Below are positions 53,858-63,207 of a stretch of DNA of 64,000 bases, piece by piece. A program made the position numbers and the translations under genes. Position 1 is the stretch's first letter. The number at the start of each line of letters is the position of its first letter. Source of the DNA: Alphaproteobacteria bacterium. GTDB taxonomy: Bacteria > Pseudomonadota > Alphaproteobacteria > Thalassobaculales > Thalassobaculaceae. The notes below the pieces were generated by a model. That model saw only the letters and a program-made list of their open reading frames with translations. It searched no databases and was not told the origin of the DNA. The stretch is taken from positions 1-64,000 of the forward strand of contig JAJEAR010000029.1 of assembly GCA_022822665.1 (NCBI GenBank). Direction: 5' to 3'.

Positions 53858-54676
53858 TCAGTGACCCGGCGACACGCCCTCGTGCAGCATGGCGCGGACC
53901 TCGTCGTCGTTCATTTCCTGGCCGAGATAGGCCTCGATCACCGCCGGATCGTCCTTCACCGTTGCCGGAGGCCCCTCCCCGATCTTGCGCCCGTAGTCCA
54001 GCACGGTGACCGTGCTGCAGGTCTCCATCACCACCTTCAGGATGTGCTCGACAATGAGGATGGTGAGGCCGTAGCGATCCTTCAGGCGCATGATGATGTC
54101 GAGCAGCCGGTCGACATTGACCGGGGACAGTCCGGCCGCCGGTTCGTCCAGCATCAGCAGCCTGGGCTTCATCGCCATGGCCCGGCCGAGCGACAGCAGG
54201 CGTCTCTGTCCGCCCGAGAGCTCGCTTGCCGGCATGTCGGCATAGTCGGCGAGCCCGATGAAGGCGAGCAGGTCCATCATCTCCTCGCGAATCATCGCAT
54301 CGCGCCGTTCGACGTGCCCGCTGTTCAGGATCGTCGTGAACAGGCCATAGGGGACATGCATGTGGTGACCGACCATCACGTTCTGCAGGACGGTCATCTC
54401 CTGGAACAGGCGCAGCAACTGGAAGGTCCGCGCAATTCCCATGGCGCCTATCCGGTGCGACGGCAGCGAGGTGATGTCGCGTCCGTCGAAGATGACGGTA
54501 CTGCCGCGTTCGGCGCGGTAGATGCCGGTCACCAGGTTGAAGAAGGTCGACTTCCCGGAGCCGTTCGGGCCGATCAGCCCGTGGATGCTGCCGGCCTCCA
54601 CCGAGATGTCGAGGTCTGCGATGGCGCGCAGGCCGCCGAAGTTCTTCGACAGCTGCCGTGTCTCAAGCAGCGCCAT
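53858..54676 (-). CDS. livG: Branched-chain amino acid ABC transporter ATPase LivG
   Basis: A 272-residue ABC ATPase. Walker A is GPNGSGKSTFFN near residue 38, the LivG-type insert FQLLRLFQEMTVLQNVMVGHH near 87, signature LSGGQRRLLSLGRAM near 153, and Walker B LLMLDEPAAGLSPVN near 173. The C-terminal DYGRKIGEGPPATVKDDPAVIEAYLG is diagnostic of LivG/LivF. The start overlaps the livM stop by 14 bases. With LivF, LivH, LivM and the binding protein it forms an importer for branched-chain or related amino acids. Confidence 0.93.
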   Translation of the reverse strand: MALLETRQLSKNFGGLRAIADLDISVEAGSIHGLIGPNGSGKSTFFNLVTGIYRAERGSTVIFDGRDITSLPSHRIGAMGIARTFQLLRLFQEMTVLQNVMVGHHMHVPYGLFTTILNSGHVERRDAMIREEMMDLLAFIGLADYADMPASELSGGQRRLLSLGRAMAMKPRLLMLDEPAAGLSPVNVDRLLDIIMRLKDRYGLTILIVEHILKVVMETCSTVTVLDYGRKIGEGPPATVKDDPAVIEAYLGQEMNDDEVRAMLHEGVSPGH

Positions 54677-55733
54677 GGTCCTGCCCTTCCGCCGCTTCGC
54701 GGCGCTGGCGCAGCGCGATGAACCGACGGGTACTGATGGAGCGGTCGATCACGCCGCCGATCCCCTGGGGCATGAACATGACGAGCAGCACCATGCTCAG
54801 TCCGAACATCAACGGCTGGTAGAAGTAGTACTCCAGCGTCTGGTCGTAGATCACGGTCACGACGATCGCCCCGATCACCCCGCCCCAGATATGGCCGATC
54901 CCGCCGAGCACGACCATCAGCAGCAGGGTGACCATCTCGATGATGGTGAAGTTGTTGTGGTGGATGTAACCGGGAGGCATGTGCGCGAACAGGGCGCCAG
55001 CCGCTCCGGCGTACAGGGCGCTGATGACGAAGGCGAGCAGCTTGTGCCGGGGCACGTTGATGCCGTGAACGCCGGCGGCGATCACGTCCTCGCGGATCGC
55101 CATGAAGGCCCGGCCGGTGGCCGACCTGAGCAGCGAGAACGAGAGGTACAGGCCGACCAGTGCCGCGGTCATCACCAGGTAGTAGTAGCTCTGGAAGGAG
55201 TCGAACACGAACCCCATGATTTCCGGGGGCGGGATCAGCATCAGCCCGGTCGAGGATCCGAGGAACGGCGTGACCGCGATCATGATCCGCACACTCTCGC
55301 CGAGCCCCAGGGTTGCAAGGGCGAGGTACGCGCCCTCCAGGCGGACCGACGGCAGGCCGACCACGATCCCGGCGAGACCCGCGAGCAGGACGCCGAGCGG
55401 AAACGAGACCCAGAACGACAAGCCGAGGTGGATCGAGAGCAGGGCCGAGGAGACGGCGCCGATCGCGTACAGCCCGACGTGCCCGACCGTAACCTGACCG
55501 CAGAAGCCCTTGACGATGTTCAGACCGACCGTCAGCAGGATGAAGATGCAGATCTTGTTGATCAGGTAGACGTAGTAGTCGCTGAGCCCGATGGTGACCA
55601 GCTGCGGCACCGGCAGCAGCAACACGAAGACGACCATCCACGGCACCAACCGGTGGATCCGGTTCAGTCTCCCGACCCCGTCCGCGAACATCGACGCAAC
55701 GGAGAGTGCCGTTGCCTGCAGTCCGTCACGCAC
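54663..55733 (-). CDS. livM: Branched-chain amino acid ABC transporter permease LivM
   Basis: A 356-residue permease with about 10 membrane helices, starting after an N-terminal tail with VPWMVVFVLLLPVPQLV. LNIVKGFCGQVTVGHVGLYAIGAVSSALL near residue 75, the coupling loop ATGRAFMAIREDVIAAGVHGINVPRHKLLAFVISA near 208-242 and GGIGHIWGGVIGA near 290 are characteristic. GTG 55733 with AGGAGAG upstream is preferred; ATG 55691 would remove the first 14 residues. A hairpin in the preceding gap separates it from the binding-protein gene. Confidence 0.93.
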   Translation of the reverse strand: MRDGLQATALSVASMFADGVGRLNRIHRLVPWMVVFVLLLPVPQLVTIGLSDYYVYLINKICIFILLTVGLNIVKGFCGQVTVGHVGLYAIGAVSSALLSIHLGLSFWVSFPLGVLLAGLAGIVVGLPSVRLEGAYLALATLGLGESVRIMIAVTPFLGSSTGLMLIPPPEIMGFVFDSFQSYYYLVMTAALVGLYLSFSLLRSATGRAFMAIREDVIAAGVHGINVPRHKLLAFVISALYAGAAGALFAHMPPGYIHHNNFTIIEMVTLLLMVVLGGIGHIWGGVIGAIVVTVIYDQTLEYYFYQPLMFGLSMVLLVMFMPQGIGGVIDRSISTRRFIALRQRREAAEGQDHGAA

Positions 55734-55769
55734 CTGTCTGATCTCTCCTGCCTGCCCGATCCGGAGGCA

Positions 55770-55798
55770 GGACCGCCGGACTTACTCTCCGGCGGTCC
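55770..55798 (-). promoter_or_regulatory. Intercistronic hairpin downstream of the binding-protein gene
   Basis: A perfect 11-bp stem, GGACCGCCGGA (55770-55780) with TCCGGCGGTCC (55788-55798), loop CTTACTC, lies 18 bases after the binding-protein stop and 37 bases before livM. No T-tract, so it likely stabilises the binding-protein mRNA and reduces read-through. Confidence 0.5.
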
Positions 55799-55815
55799 GT
55801 GCCCGGTGGAAGACG

Positions 55816-57024
55816 TCAGAGGCCGAAGTCCTCCGGCATGGTCACCCGTGCCAGAACCTCGGTCACGTAGTCCTCGCCACCCTTGGAGTAGGCGATCAGG
55901 ACCGCGGTCCGGTTGCCGTCCCGGCACTGCGGTGTCGGGTCGGCGCAGAAGCTGATCTCGCCCGAACCGAGGCCGCGGTAGCCCTTGACCGACGCGATCG
56001 CGTCACGGATGGCGGTACGGTCGGCTGCCAGATCGCCGTCCTCGAGCGAAAGGCTGGCCCGGTTCAGCGCAATCTCCACGATGCGGACCAGGTCATAGGC
56101 CTGGCTGAAATCATGGTCCGGTGCGTGGATCCCGTAGCGGGAGCGGACCATCTCGTTGAACAGGCGCGCGATCGGCCTGGTGTCGGCGGCCGCGTAGGCG
56201 GCGGCGAAGAACACGCCCTTGGCGGCGTCACCGGCGATGGCAGGCACCGGCGAGTTGGACGCCGACGAGGAGCCGATCCGACGGACCTCCTCCCCGATCC
56301 CGGCCTCGTAGGACTGCACCAGTGCGCGGGCCATGGTCTCGGCAAGCGCCGCGATCATGATGCCGTCAACGCCGGCCGACTTGATCTTCTGCATGTGGGT
56401 GCGGAAGTCGACTTCCTTCTCCTGCACCTGGGCCACGTACACCGCCTCGGCCCCGTGCTGGGAGTTCATCTGCGCCTGCATCGCTTCACAGTCGTTCTGG
56501 GACGCCGCGTCGGCAGCGCAGATGTAGGCGATCCGCTTGCCGATGTTCTCGCCGACGTACTTGGCGTTCACGCCGGCGTAGTACCGACCGGAGACCGGCA
56601 CCCGGAACACCCAGGCGCTTCCCTTCTTGGTGATCTTCTCGTTGGTCGAGTGCGGAATGATCTGGGGCACCTCTGCCTTCGCGGTGACATCCACGATCGG
56701 CAGCGTGACCGATGAGCAGGTCGACCCGATGAGCAGGTGGACCTTTTCCTGGAAGATCAGCTTGTTGGCGTTGGCCACACCCTTGTCCGACTTGCACTCG
56801 TCGTTGAGCAGTGTCGCCTGGATCATGTTGCCGTTGATGCCACCGGCCTCGTTGATCATGCCGATTTCATCCATGACCATCTGGCCGTACTTCTGGCCGT
56901 TCTCGCTGATCATGCGCATGGTGATGCCGACGCGGATGTCGGCGGCGAGCGCCGTCGACGCGAGAGCGCCGAGGACGCCCGCGACGATTCCACCGGCGAT
57001 CAGCCGGCGTGCATGTGGTTTCAT
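55816..57024 (-). CDS. ABC transporter branched-chain amino acid-type substrate-binding protein
   Basis: A 402-residue periplasmic binding protein (type I fold) with a signal peptide cleaved near STALA (27). Sequence following cleavage, ADIRVGITMRMISENGQKYGQMVMDEIGMINEAGGING, and LIGSTCSSVTLPIVDVTAKAEVPQIIPHSTNEKITKKGSAWVFRVP near 95-140 are typical of LivJ/amide-binding relatives. The ligand could be a branched-chain amino acid, an amide or an aromatic acid; sequence does not decide. ATG 57024 has AAGGAG upstream. It sits between livH and livM. Confidence 0.9.
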   Translation of the reverse strand: MKPHARRLIAGGIVAGVLGALASTALAADIRVGITMRMISENGQKYGQMVMDEIGMINEAGGINGNMIQATLLNDECKSDKGVANANKLIFQEKVHLLIGSTCSSVTLPIVDVTAKAEVPQIIPHSTNEKITKKGSAWVFRVPVSGRYYAGVNAKYVGENIGKRIAYICAADAASQNDCEAMQAQMNSQHGAEAVYVAQVQEKEVDFRTHMQKIKSAGVDGIMIAALAETMARALVQSYEAGIGEEVRRIGSSSASNSPVPAIAGDAAKGVFFAAAYAAADTRPIARLFNEMVRSRYGIHAPDHDFSQAYDLVRIVEIALNRASLSLEDGDLAADRTAIRDAIASVKGYRGLGSGEISFCADPTPQCRDGNRTAVLIAYSKGGEDYVTEVLARVTMPEDFGL

Positions 57025-57088
57025 ATCTCCATTCTCCTTATCAGTTGACACGGCAACGCGGCGTGTCGGGATCGGCCCCGGCCCGTGA

Positions 57089-57991
57089 TCAGGCCTTGAC
57101 CCTGACCTCGACACCGAACAGGCCCGAGGGCCTGATCATCAGCACGAGTATCAGCAGCAGAAACGCGTAGATGTCCTTGTGGTTGGGCGAGATGTAGGCG
57201 GCGCCCAGGTTTTCGAAGATGCCGACCAGCAGTCCGCCGATGATTGCGCCCGGCAGGCTGCCGAACCCGCCGACCACGGCGGCGGCGAAGGCCTTCATCA
57301 GCATCAGGTAGCCCATCTCGACCTGGACCGACTGCATCGGCCCGATCAGGGTTCCGGCCGCAGCGGCAAGCGCGCAGGCCAGCCCGAAGATGACAGAGAT
57401 CATCAGCGGGACGTTGATGCCCATCAGGAAGGCGATGTCCTTGTTGGCCGCCACCGCTCGCACGGCCAGCCCGGTCCGGGTCTTCTTGAGGAACAGGTGC
57501 AGTGCGGCCATCAGCACCACGGCGATGATCGCGGTCAGCCCGTAGCTGCGCGGCAGGGTGATGTCGCCGACCTCCAGCGCGGGGCCGAGGTCCACCGGGA
57601 AGGGTTCGGCGTCCGCGCCCCAGATCAGGAAGGCGATGTTCTGCAGGACCACAGACATGCCGAAGCCGCAGATGATCATGCCCATTCCGGCGACCGTGTA
57701 GCCGCCGCCGCTGCGCGTCAGGCGCCGGTAGAACACCCGCTCGATCACGATGCCCAGCAAGCCGATGCTGATCATCGCGGCCAGCAGCGCCAGCGGGTAG
57801 GGAAGGCCCATCTGCGACGAGAACACCAGTCCGAAGAAGGCCCCGAACATGTACACCTCGCCATGGGCGAAGTGCACGATGTCCAGTCCTGAGTAGATCA
57901 GCGAGATGCCGAGGGCGACGATGCCGTAGACCACGCCGATCGTCAGTCCGAACATGATGAACGCGAGCAACGATGAGAAATCGAAATCCAT
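57089..57991 (-). CDS. livH: Branched-chain amino acid ABC transporter permease LivH
   Basis: A 300-residue permease with about eight helices. It contains GVVYGIVALGISLIYSGLDIVHFAHGEVYMFGAFFG near the N-terminus, the coupling loop KTRTGLAVRAVAANKDIAFLMGINV near 170-195, and AFAAAVVGGFGSLPGAIIGGLLVGIFENLGAAYI near 235-268, all LivH signatures. Start ATG 57991 (GAGGAG upstream); a GTG immediately before it at 57994 is equally possible. It begins 9 bases after the livF stop. Confidence 0.93.
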   Translation of the reverse strand: MDFDFSSLLAFIMFGLTIGVVYGIVALGISLIYSGLDIVHFAHGEVYMFGAFFGLVFSSQMGLPYPLALLAAMISIGLLGIVIERVFYRRLTRSGGGYTVAGMGMIICGFGMSVVLQNIAFLIWGADAEPFPVDLGPALEVGDITLPRSYGLTAIIAVVLMAALHLFLKKTRTGLAVRAVAANKDIAFLMGINVPLMISVIFGLACALAAAAGTLIGPMQSVQVEMGYLMLMKAFAAAVVGGFGSLPGAIIGGLLVGIFENLGAAYISPNHKDIYAFLLLILVLMIRPSGLFGVEVRVKA

Positions 57992-58000
57992 CACCGCTCC

Positions 58001-58738
58001 TCAGTGCACCAGTTCGTCTTCGCTGCCAGCGACGGAACCGCCGAGGAACGATGACTTGACGTTCGGATCCGCGAGCAGGCCCTTGGCCTCGCCCTCCATC
58101 AGGATCAGGCCGTCGCGGATGATGTATCCGTACTCGGCGAGCAGCAGCGCCATGCGGACATTCTGCTCCACGATCAGCACCGTGACCCCGGTGTCGCGGA
58201 TCCGGTTTATGGCGACGAAAATGTCCAGCACCACCTTCGGAGCCAGCGCCGCGCTCGGTTCGTCCAGCATGATCAGCCGCGGCCGCGCCATCAGGCCGCG
58301 GCCGATGACCAGCATCTGCACCTCGCCGCCGCTCAGCGTGCCCGACATCTGCGAGCGGCGCTCGCGCAGCCGCGGAAAGAAGCCGTAGATCCGCTCGAGG
58401 TCGTCGGCGATCTCCCGGCGGCCGGCCCGGATATGGGCGCCGAGCATCAGGTTTTCCTCGACGGTCATCGCCGGGTAGGAGTCCTTGCCCTGGGTCACCT
58501 GCACCAGGCCGCGGCGCACGATCTGGTCGGGTCGCAGCCGGTGGATCGTTTCCCCGTCGAACTCGATGCTGCCCTCCCACGTGGGAAGCAGGCCCGAGAC
58601 GGCCCTGAGCAGGGTCGACTTACCGGTGCCGTTGCCGCCGAGCAGGGCAACGATCTGCCCGGCCCCGACCTCGAGGTCGACGCCCCGAAGGATCCGCACC
58701 CGCCCGTATCCGGTTTCCAGTCCGCTGACCTTCAGCAT
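58001..58738 (-). CDS. livF: Branched-chain amino acid ABC transporter ATPase LivF
   Basis: A 245-residue ABC ATPase. Walker A is LLGGNGTGKSTLLRA near residue 33, with YPAMTVEENLMLGAH (Q-loop region), signature LSGGEVQMLVIGRGLM near 135 and Walker B RLIMLDEPSAALAPK near 152, plus LIVEQNVRMAL (H-loop variant of LivF). First gene of the minus-strand liv run; the promoter should lie between 58739 and about 58850. ATG 58738 follows AGGAG at short spacing. Confidence 0.93.
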   Translation of the reverse strand: MLKVSGLETGYGRVRILRGVDLEVGAGQIVALLGGNGTGKSTLLRAVSGLLPTWEGSIEFDGETIHRLRPDQIVRRGLVQVTQGKDSYPAMTVEENLMLGAHIRAGRREIADDLERIYGFFPRLRERRSQMSGTLSGGEVQMLVIGRGLMARPRLIMLDEPSAALAPKVVLDIFVAINRIRDTGVTVLIVEQNVRMALLLAEYGYIIRDGLILMEGEAKGLLADPNVKSSFLGGSVAGSEDELVH

Positions 58739-59397
58739 CACTCCTGCCGGTCCGCCAACCCCGCCCGCGCCTGCACTGACGCATCCGCCCGGGGGATCGC
58801 GGAACACCCTGTTCCATCCCTTTGCGCAGCCCGGCGGCTGCGCCACGTCACGGCTTCGGTAAGCCGTTGCAACCGTGCGGGACCGGTTTCTTCGCCCGGT
58901 TCACGACAGTCGCAGCATCCGGATCGTTCCGGTCGATGCCTGCACCGCCGAACGACGCCGACAGGATACGGAACAGGTCGCCGATGTCCACCCGCATCGG
59001 CCCGTGGACCGGCCACACCGCCATCCGGGACCGTCCCGTGCCCGGCCGACGGGCGCCAGCATCCCGTGTTCCGATCGCGACGCCCTCCCCCGCGCGCAAC
59101 CGCACCCTGACCCGCGGTGATCATCGGAAACGCGCCGGGAACGATGACGAGCGCCCGCCTCACCGAGACAGCCAGGCGCTCCTTCGCACGAGCGGGTGAA
59201 CCGACGCGGCCGCCCGGTTCGCGAACCCGATACTGCGCATGGCGGATGGCGGCGTAGCGCCACTTCCCTGCACGGCCCCTGCGAACCACGGGGCCGCCGC
59301 CTCGCCCACACCCGCCCGGTGCGTGTCGCTTCCGACACAAGGCCCGCAGCGGTTGCGCAGCTTGTCGCCCTGAACCCCGGTTGGATATGCTCCGGTC
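58739..59397. other. Divergent intergenic region without a supported gene
   Basis: About 660 GC-rich bases between livF (minus) and the monooxygenase gene (plus). Frames in both directions are long because of GC content but show no domain. Promoters for both flanking transcripts should lie here; I could not locate convincing boxes. Confidence 0.5.
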
Positions 59398-60720
59398 ATG
59401 AAGAAGCCCGGGAAGATCCACCTCGCCCAGTTTCTCGTGCACGGCCCGAGCTACCACAGCCTCGGCATGTGGCGGCATCCGCGAACCGAGTTTGACCGGG
59501 AGTCCTGGGCCCGGCCCGAGTTCTATCAGCACATCGCCCGGGTCTGCGAACGCGGACTGTTCGACATGGTCTTCTTCGCCGACCTCAACTACATCTCCGA
59601 CAGCTACCGCAATTCGCTCGCCCCGGCGCTGCGCTATGCCGCCCAGGCCCCGGAGCATGACCCGATTCCGCTGCTTTCGTGGATCGCGGCCGTCACCGAG
59701 CGGATCGGGGTCGCCGCCACTTTTTCCACCAGCAACCAGCACCCGTTCTATGCCGCCCGGCTGTGGGCAACCATCGACCACCTCACCCGCGGTCGCTCAG
59801 CCTGGAACGTGGTCACGTCGATTAACCGCAACCAGCAGGCCAACTACGGGGCCGAACGTGAGCCAACCGAGCTGCGCTACGACAAGGCGCACGAGTACAT
59901 GGAGGTGTGCCGCAAGCTTTGGGACAGCTGGGACGACGACGCGGTGGTCATGGACCGGGAGAACGCCGTCTTCGCGGACCCGGACCGGGTCCACCGCATC
60001 GAACACCAGGGCCGATTCTTCGCCTCCCGCGGCCCGCTCAACGTGGTCCGCTCACCGCAGAACGGGCCGGCGATCCTGCAGGCCGGGACGTCACCGAAGG
60101 GCATCGATTTCGCGGCCCGCTACGCCGACGGGATCTTCGCCATCCAGCCCCGTGCGGAGGACGCGGCGGCGTATTTCACCCAGGTTAAGGATCGCGTCGA
60201 GGCCATGGGCCGCAACCCGGATCACTGCCGGATCCTGTTCGGCGCCCAGCCGATCATCGGTGACAGCGAGCAGGAGGCTCGGGAAAAGCAGGAACAGCAC
60301 AACGAACTCGTCCCGCTCGAGGCAGGTATGGCCATCCTGTCGGCCCACCTGGATTTCGATCTGTCGGCCCTGCCTCCCGACGCCGACATGACCACGCGCA
60401 GCGAACCGGAACTCTACCGGATGCGTACCCGCTTCCGTACTCCCGACGGCAGGGCGATGACGGTGAGCGAGGTTGCACGACGCCATGGGGAGTCGGTGGG
60501 CCTGCCGCAGTTCGTCGGCACGGTCGAAGGCGTGGCCGACCAGATGCAGGACTTCGTCACCCGGGCCGGCGGCGACGGTTTCATGCTCTCACCGATCTAC
60601 TCGCCCGGCGCCATCGAGGAGATCGTCGACCGCTTGGTCCCGGAATTCCAGCGCCGCGGCATCTACCGGACCGAGTACAGGGGCGTCACCCAGCGCGACC
60701 TGTTGCGCCAGGAAGACTGA
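59398..60720 (+). CDS. NtaA/SnaA/DszA family flavin-dependent monooxygenase
   Basis: A 440-residue luciferase-like monooxygenase that would need a separate flavin reductase. Features are the N-terminal KIHLAQFLVHGPSYHSLGMWRHP, then ERGLFDMVFFADLNYISD near residue 52, HLTRGRSAWNVVTSINRNQQANYG near 127-150, and GPAILQAGTSPKGIDFAARYADGIFAIQP near 222-250. Characterised relatives oxidise nitrilotriacetate, dibenzothiophene sulfone or pristinamycin; this one's substrate is unknown. It stands alone on the plus strand, with no reductase gene adjacent in the window. Confidence 0.9.
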   Translation: MKKPGKIHLAQFLVHGPSYHSLGMWRHPRTEFDRESWARPEFYQHIARVCERGLFDMVFFADLNYISDSYRNSLAPALRYAAQAPEHDPIPLLSWIAAVTERIGVAATFSTSNQHPFYAARLWATIDHLTRGRSAWNVVTSINRNQQANYGAEREPTELRYDKAHEYMEVCRKLWDSWDDDAVVMDRENAVFADPDRVHRIEHQGRFFASRGPLNVVRSPQNGPAILQAGTSPKGIDFAARYADGIFAIQPRAEDAAAYFTQVKDRVEAMGRNPDHCRILFGAQPIIGDSEQEAREKQEQHNELVPLEAGMAILSAHLDFDLSALPPDADMTTRSEPELYRMRTRFRTPDGRAMTVSEVARRHGESVGLPQFVGTVEGVADQMQDFVTRAGGDGFMLSPIYSPGAIEEIVDRLVPEFQRRGIYRTEYRGVTQRDLLRQED

Positions 60721-62147
60721 CGATCCGGCGGTCCAGGACCAAATTCGCGCCTGGCTTCAGGATCAGTCCCTTCGTCCATTGCCGGACCGTAGTACTGCAG
60801 CCACTTTTCTGAGATCCGGCTCAAAGACTTTTTCCCCTGCCCGGCCTTCCCTTGCAGATCATGAAGCACGTCATGGCCCTTCCGGAGGCCACGCCCCTGT
60901 GTCTTGCCGCGATGCTTCAACTTAGCAAACGCGCAACAGTTCGCCAGGCGATGTCGCGTCTAGCCCGATTCGGCAAGCTCATGCGGGTTTGCTAGGGTGT
61001 TTGCATGCGTCCGATCGAGACCCGTTTCGGGCACTGTGCGCCCGGCTCGGGCAAGGCAATTGCCACACTCTCGACGATGTAGGGGCGAAACGACCGTACC
61101 GAGCGGCGGCGGCGCCGACAACTATCTCAGACTGACCACGCAATACCCAGCCCAGGAACTCTATCTGGCTTCGGGAACCACTCGGACACAGCAACTCGGC
61201 AGGTCTACAGTGGAACTGCGTCACGCTCCACGCTGACATCTGGTGGTGCCGAACCGGAAAGCCGGAGAGTTCGTCCGCGCCCTGATCTGGGCTCGGCCTA
61301 GTGAGGTCGAAGAGAGGTTTAACGCAGCACTACCCCACAATTTACCCAATGACCTCGCCGCCGCACGATTTGTCCTGCCCACCTGGATGGCGAAACCGCT
61401 GAACGCGCATCGCGCGCGCTTGGAACATTCTTCCTTCCAGTACCTTTCCAACCAGGACCACCGAAATTTCTTCTCACCGTCACCAGATCGCGCAGCCCCT
61501 GGACCACCACCCCCAGACTTGAACCCGTTGTCTATTGCATTTGAGCGGATCAGTTTTCCCAGTTAACTACCGCACGGGCTACGTCGCCCGCCGCACCTCC
61601 GTGGATCTACCGCGGAGAAACTCAATATAGCACGCCGTTCCCCCTCTACGATCGAAGGGCGCGCTCTCGTTCCGGCAGTCCGACATGCCCTCGTTTCGTC
61701 AGAATCAGCGATCCGATGCTGTGAGGGGCGCGTAACCCGGCGGAATCCCTTGCTTTTCCGATTTACCCGGGGAAATACGCGGGGCACCTGTCATCGTGCG
61801 GTAATCAGATCGATTCAATCCCCAGACCACGACAGGCCTTCCAGTCCTCGTCATCGAATTTCGATGGTTCCCTAGGACCTGTCTTTCACTTCACCGGTCC
61901 GCCGACATGAATGCCTGTGGACCTACGCCACTCCTTCGCGTCCCGTGCGCTGGCCCTCGCCGCGACCCATGCGGCTGCCACACGACCCGCTTGACCGACT
62001 GAATGAGCGTGCCACCCTCTCACTCATGGCCAGAGGTTGGAGCAACCTCCGGTCAACGACGAGCCAAGATCCAGACGCACCGTCAAGGAGAGTGCTGCCG
62101 AACTGACCTTCTTGACACTCTGGATTGCCACTGCCATATTTTGCCCA
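60721..62147. other. 1.4-kb accessory intergenic region
   Basis: No intact gene is supported. Frames around 60979-61239 (minus) and 61243-61566 (plus) have no recognisable domain. Base composition is lower and more variable than in the liv region. The only identifiable coding trace is a short tyrosine-recombinase fragment near 61911-61994. The region looks like degraded mobile DNA. Confidence 0.45.
61911..61994 (+). pseudogene. Tyrosine recombinase (integrase) remnant
   Basis: A short frame reads MPVDLRHSFASRALAL before degenerating and stopping at 61992-61994. DLRHSFASRALAL is the box II motif of phage-type integrases (HxLRHxFAS), with the leading His replaced by Val. About 70 bases on, RAKIQTHRQ loosely echoes the segment before the catalytic tyrosine. 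Upstream and downstream parts are frameshifted or lost. It suggests that the 60.7-64 kb region was once mobile. Confidence 0.5.
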
Positions 62148-63032
62148 TCAGAGCATTACGCTCCGGGGTCGGCCAAGCCGGCCGACATAGGGTCCGGGTA
62201 ACCGGACCCTATGTTTTTTTTTGGACCACGCATCCTCAAAGCAACTGTACTTGATCCCGAGCAGGGGCCTATCCTCCGCAGGCAGAATCGCGTCGATCAA
62301 GCGACCGGCCTCCATCAAAGCACGATAGGGCCTGTAGCTTCCATCGTAGCCCGCCTTGGCCATGGGATACAGGTAGAGATCCGCGATCTGCAGCATCGGT
62401 GTCTTCTTGGTGCGTCGCTTCGGCTCCCCTAGCACCAATTCTCGAAACTCATCGGCCATCAGTCGATCGTACGCAACTGAATTCCGGCCGTCAAATGGCA
62501 TTCCTTCCCTTTTTAGTTCCTTCATGAAGGCAACAATGTCGCGATCTTCTTGCTTGCCCGATTCTTCGAAGAAAACCCTTAGGCGACGTCCTCTTGAGCG
62601 GGCGTACTTCGCTGACCTCTCAATCAGAATCGAAAACGCTGTCTTGTCCATTCGCCAGGGTCGACCTTCATACTGCTCCGAATACCGCTCCACATAACCC
62701 GGGCGGTGGATAATCGCGCCTATGCCGATAGCGGGTAAGCCGATCAGGAACTCATTCAGTGCCGGCAGAAACTCGATTGCACGCTCAGGATTCTTGAGCC
62801 ACGCAAAATTCCCCCTGCCTCCGCGTATCTCGTGAGAATGCAGCGGATAGTCAATGCTCCAGTTCCCGCAAAAGGATCGATGGGCGTCAAATATCGCTCG
62901 AACATTTTCCTCATCGATCAACACGCCGCCGAGGCCGAAACAATCCATCCCATCGTGTCTGTCCTCGGTCGGCATATGGTCCGGATGCCGACTTCCCGTA
63001 TCGTCAAAGAACAGATGGACATCACGGCTCAC
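62148..63032 (-). CDS. DUF3800 domain protein
   Basis: A 294-residue protein of the DUF3800 family (RNase H-like fold, function unknown, common on mobile elements). Family landmarks are HLFFDDTGSRHPD at the N-terminus, GLGGVLIDEENVRAIFDAHRSF near 33, LHSHEIRGG near 64, RVFFEESGKQEDRDIVAFMKEL near 152 and the acidic TPMLQIADLYLYPMAKAGY near 212. The start is GTG 63032, with no clear ribosome binding site. The last 35 residues (after CFEDAWSKKK) are encoded by two adjacent hairpins, one followed on the plus strand by nine Ts, so the natural C-terminus may have been extended by joining to another sequence. It shares its strand with hxsA. Confidence 0.85.
   Translation of the reverse strand: MSRDVHLFFDDTGSRHPDHMPTEDRHDGMDCFGLGGVLIDEENVRAIFDAHRSFCGNWSIDYPLHSHEIRGGRGNFAWLKNPERAIEFLPALNEFLIGLPAIGIGAIIHRPGYVERYSEQYEGRPWRMDKTAFSILIERSAKYARSRGRRLRVFFEESGKQEDRDIVAFMKELKREGMPFDGRNSVAYDRLMADEFRELVLGEPKRRTKKTPMLQIADLYLYPMAKAGYDGSYRPYRALMEAGRLIDAILPAEDRPLLGIKYSCFEDAWSKKKHRVRLPGPYVGRLGRPRSVML
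62185..62222 (+). terminator. Rho-independent-type terminator reading on the plus strand, inside the DUF3800 3' end
   Basis: A perfect 13-bp stem (62185-62197 with 62202-62214, ACATAGGGTCCGG) with loop GTAA is followed by a run of nine Ts (62214-62222). A second stem, GTCGGCC/GGCCGAC, lies just upstream (62168-62186). On the minus strand the same bases code for the DUF3800 C-terminus. It would stop plus-strand transcription entering from the degraded region. Confidence 0.75.
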
Positions 63033-63207
63033 GGCAACGGGTCCACTACAGACACAAACAACTCATCGGTTTCGTTCTTCTGACCCCATGTCCACTTGCA
63101 TGCTGGCGCTACAGTCATGGCAACCTATGCGTCAAGTCAGGGAGGTTTGCGGTCGCTGATCTGAAGTATCGAGGCCGATAGTGGGCAATTCTGACCGGGT
63201 CCATTCC

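Noticed and set aside
51724..54009. 761-codon plus-strand frame opposite the second RidA gene, ilvD and livG
   Set aside because: Antisense shadow caused by high third-position GC; no domain.
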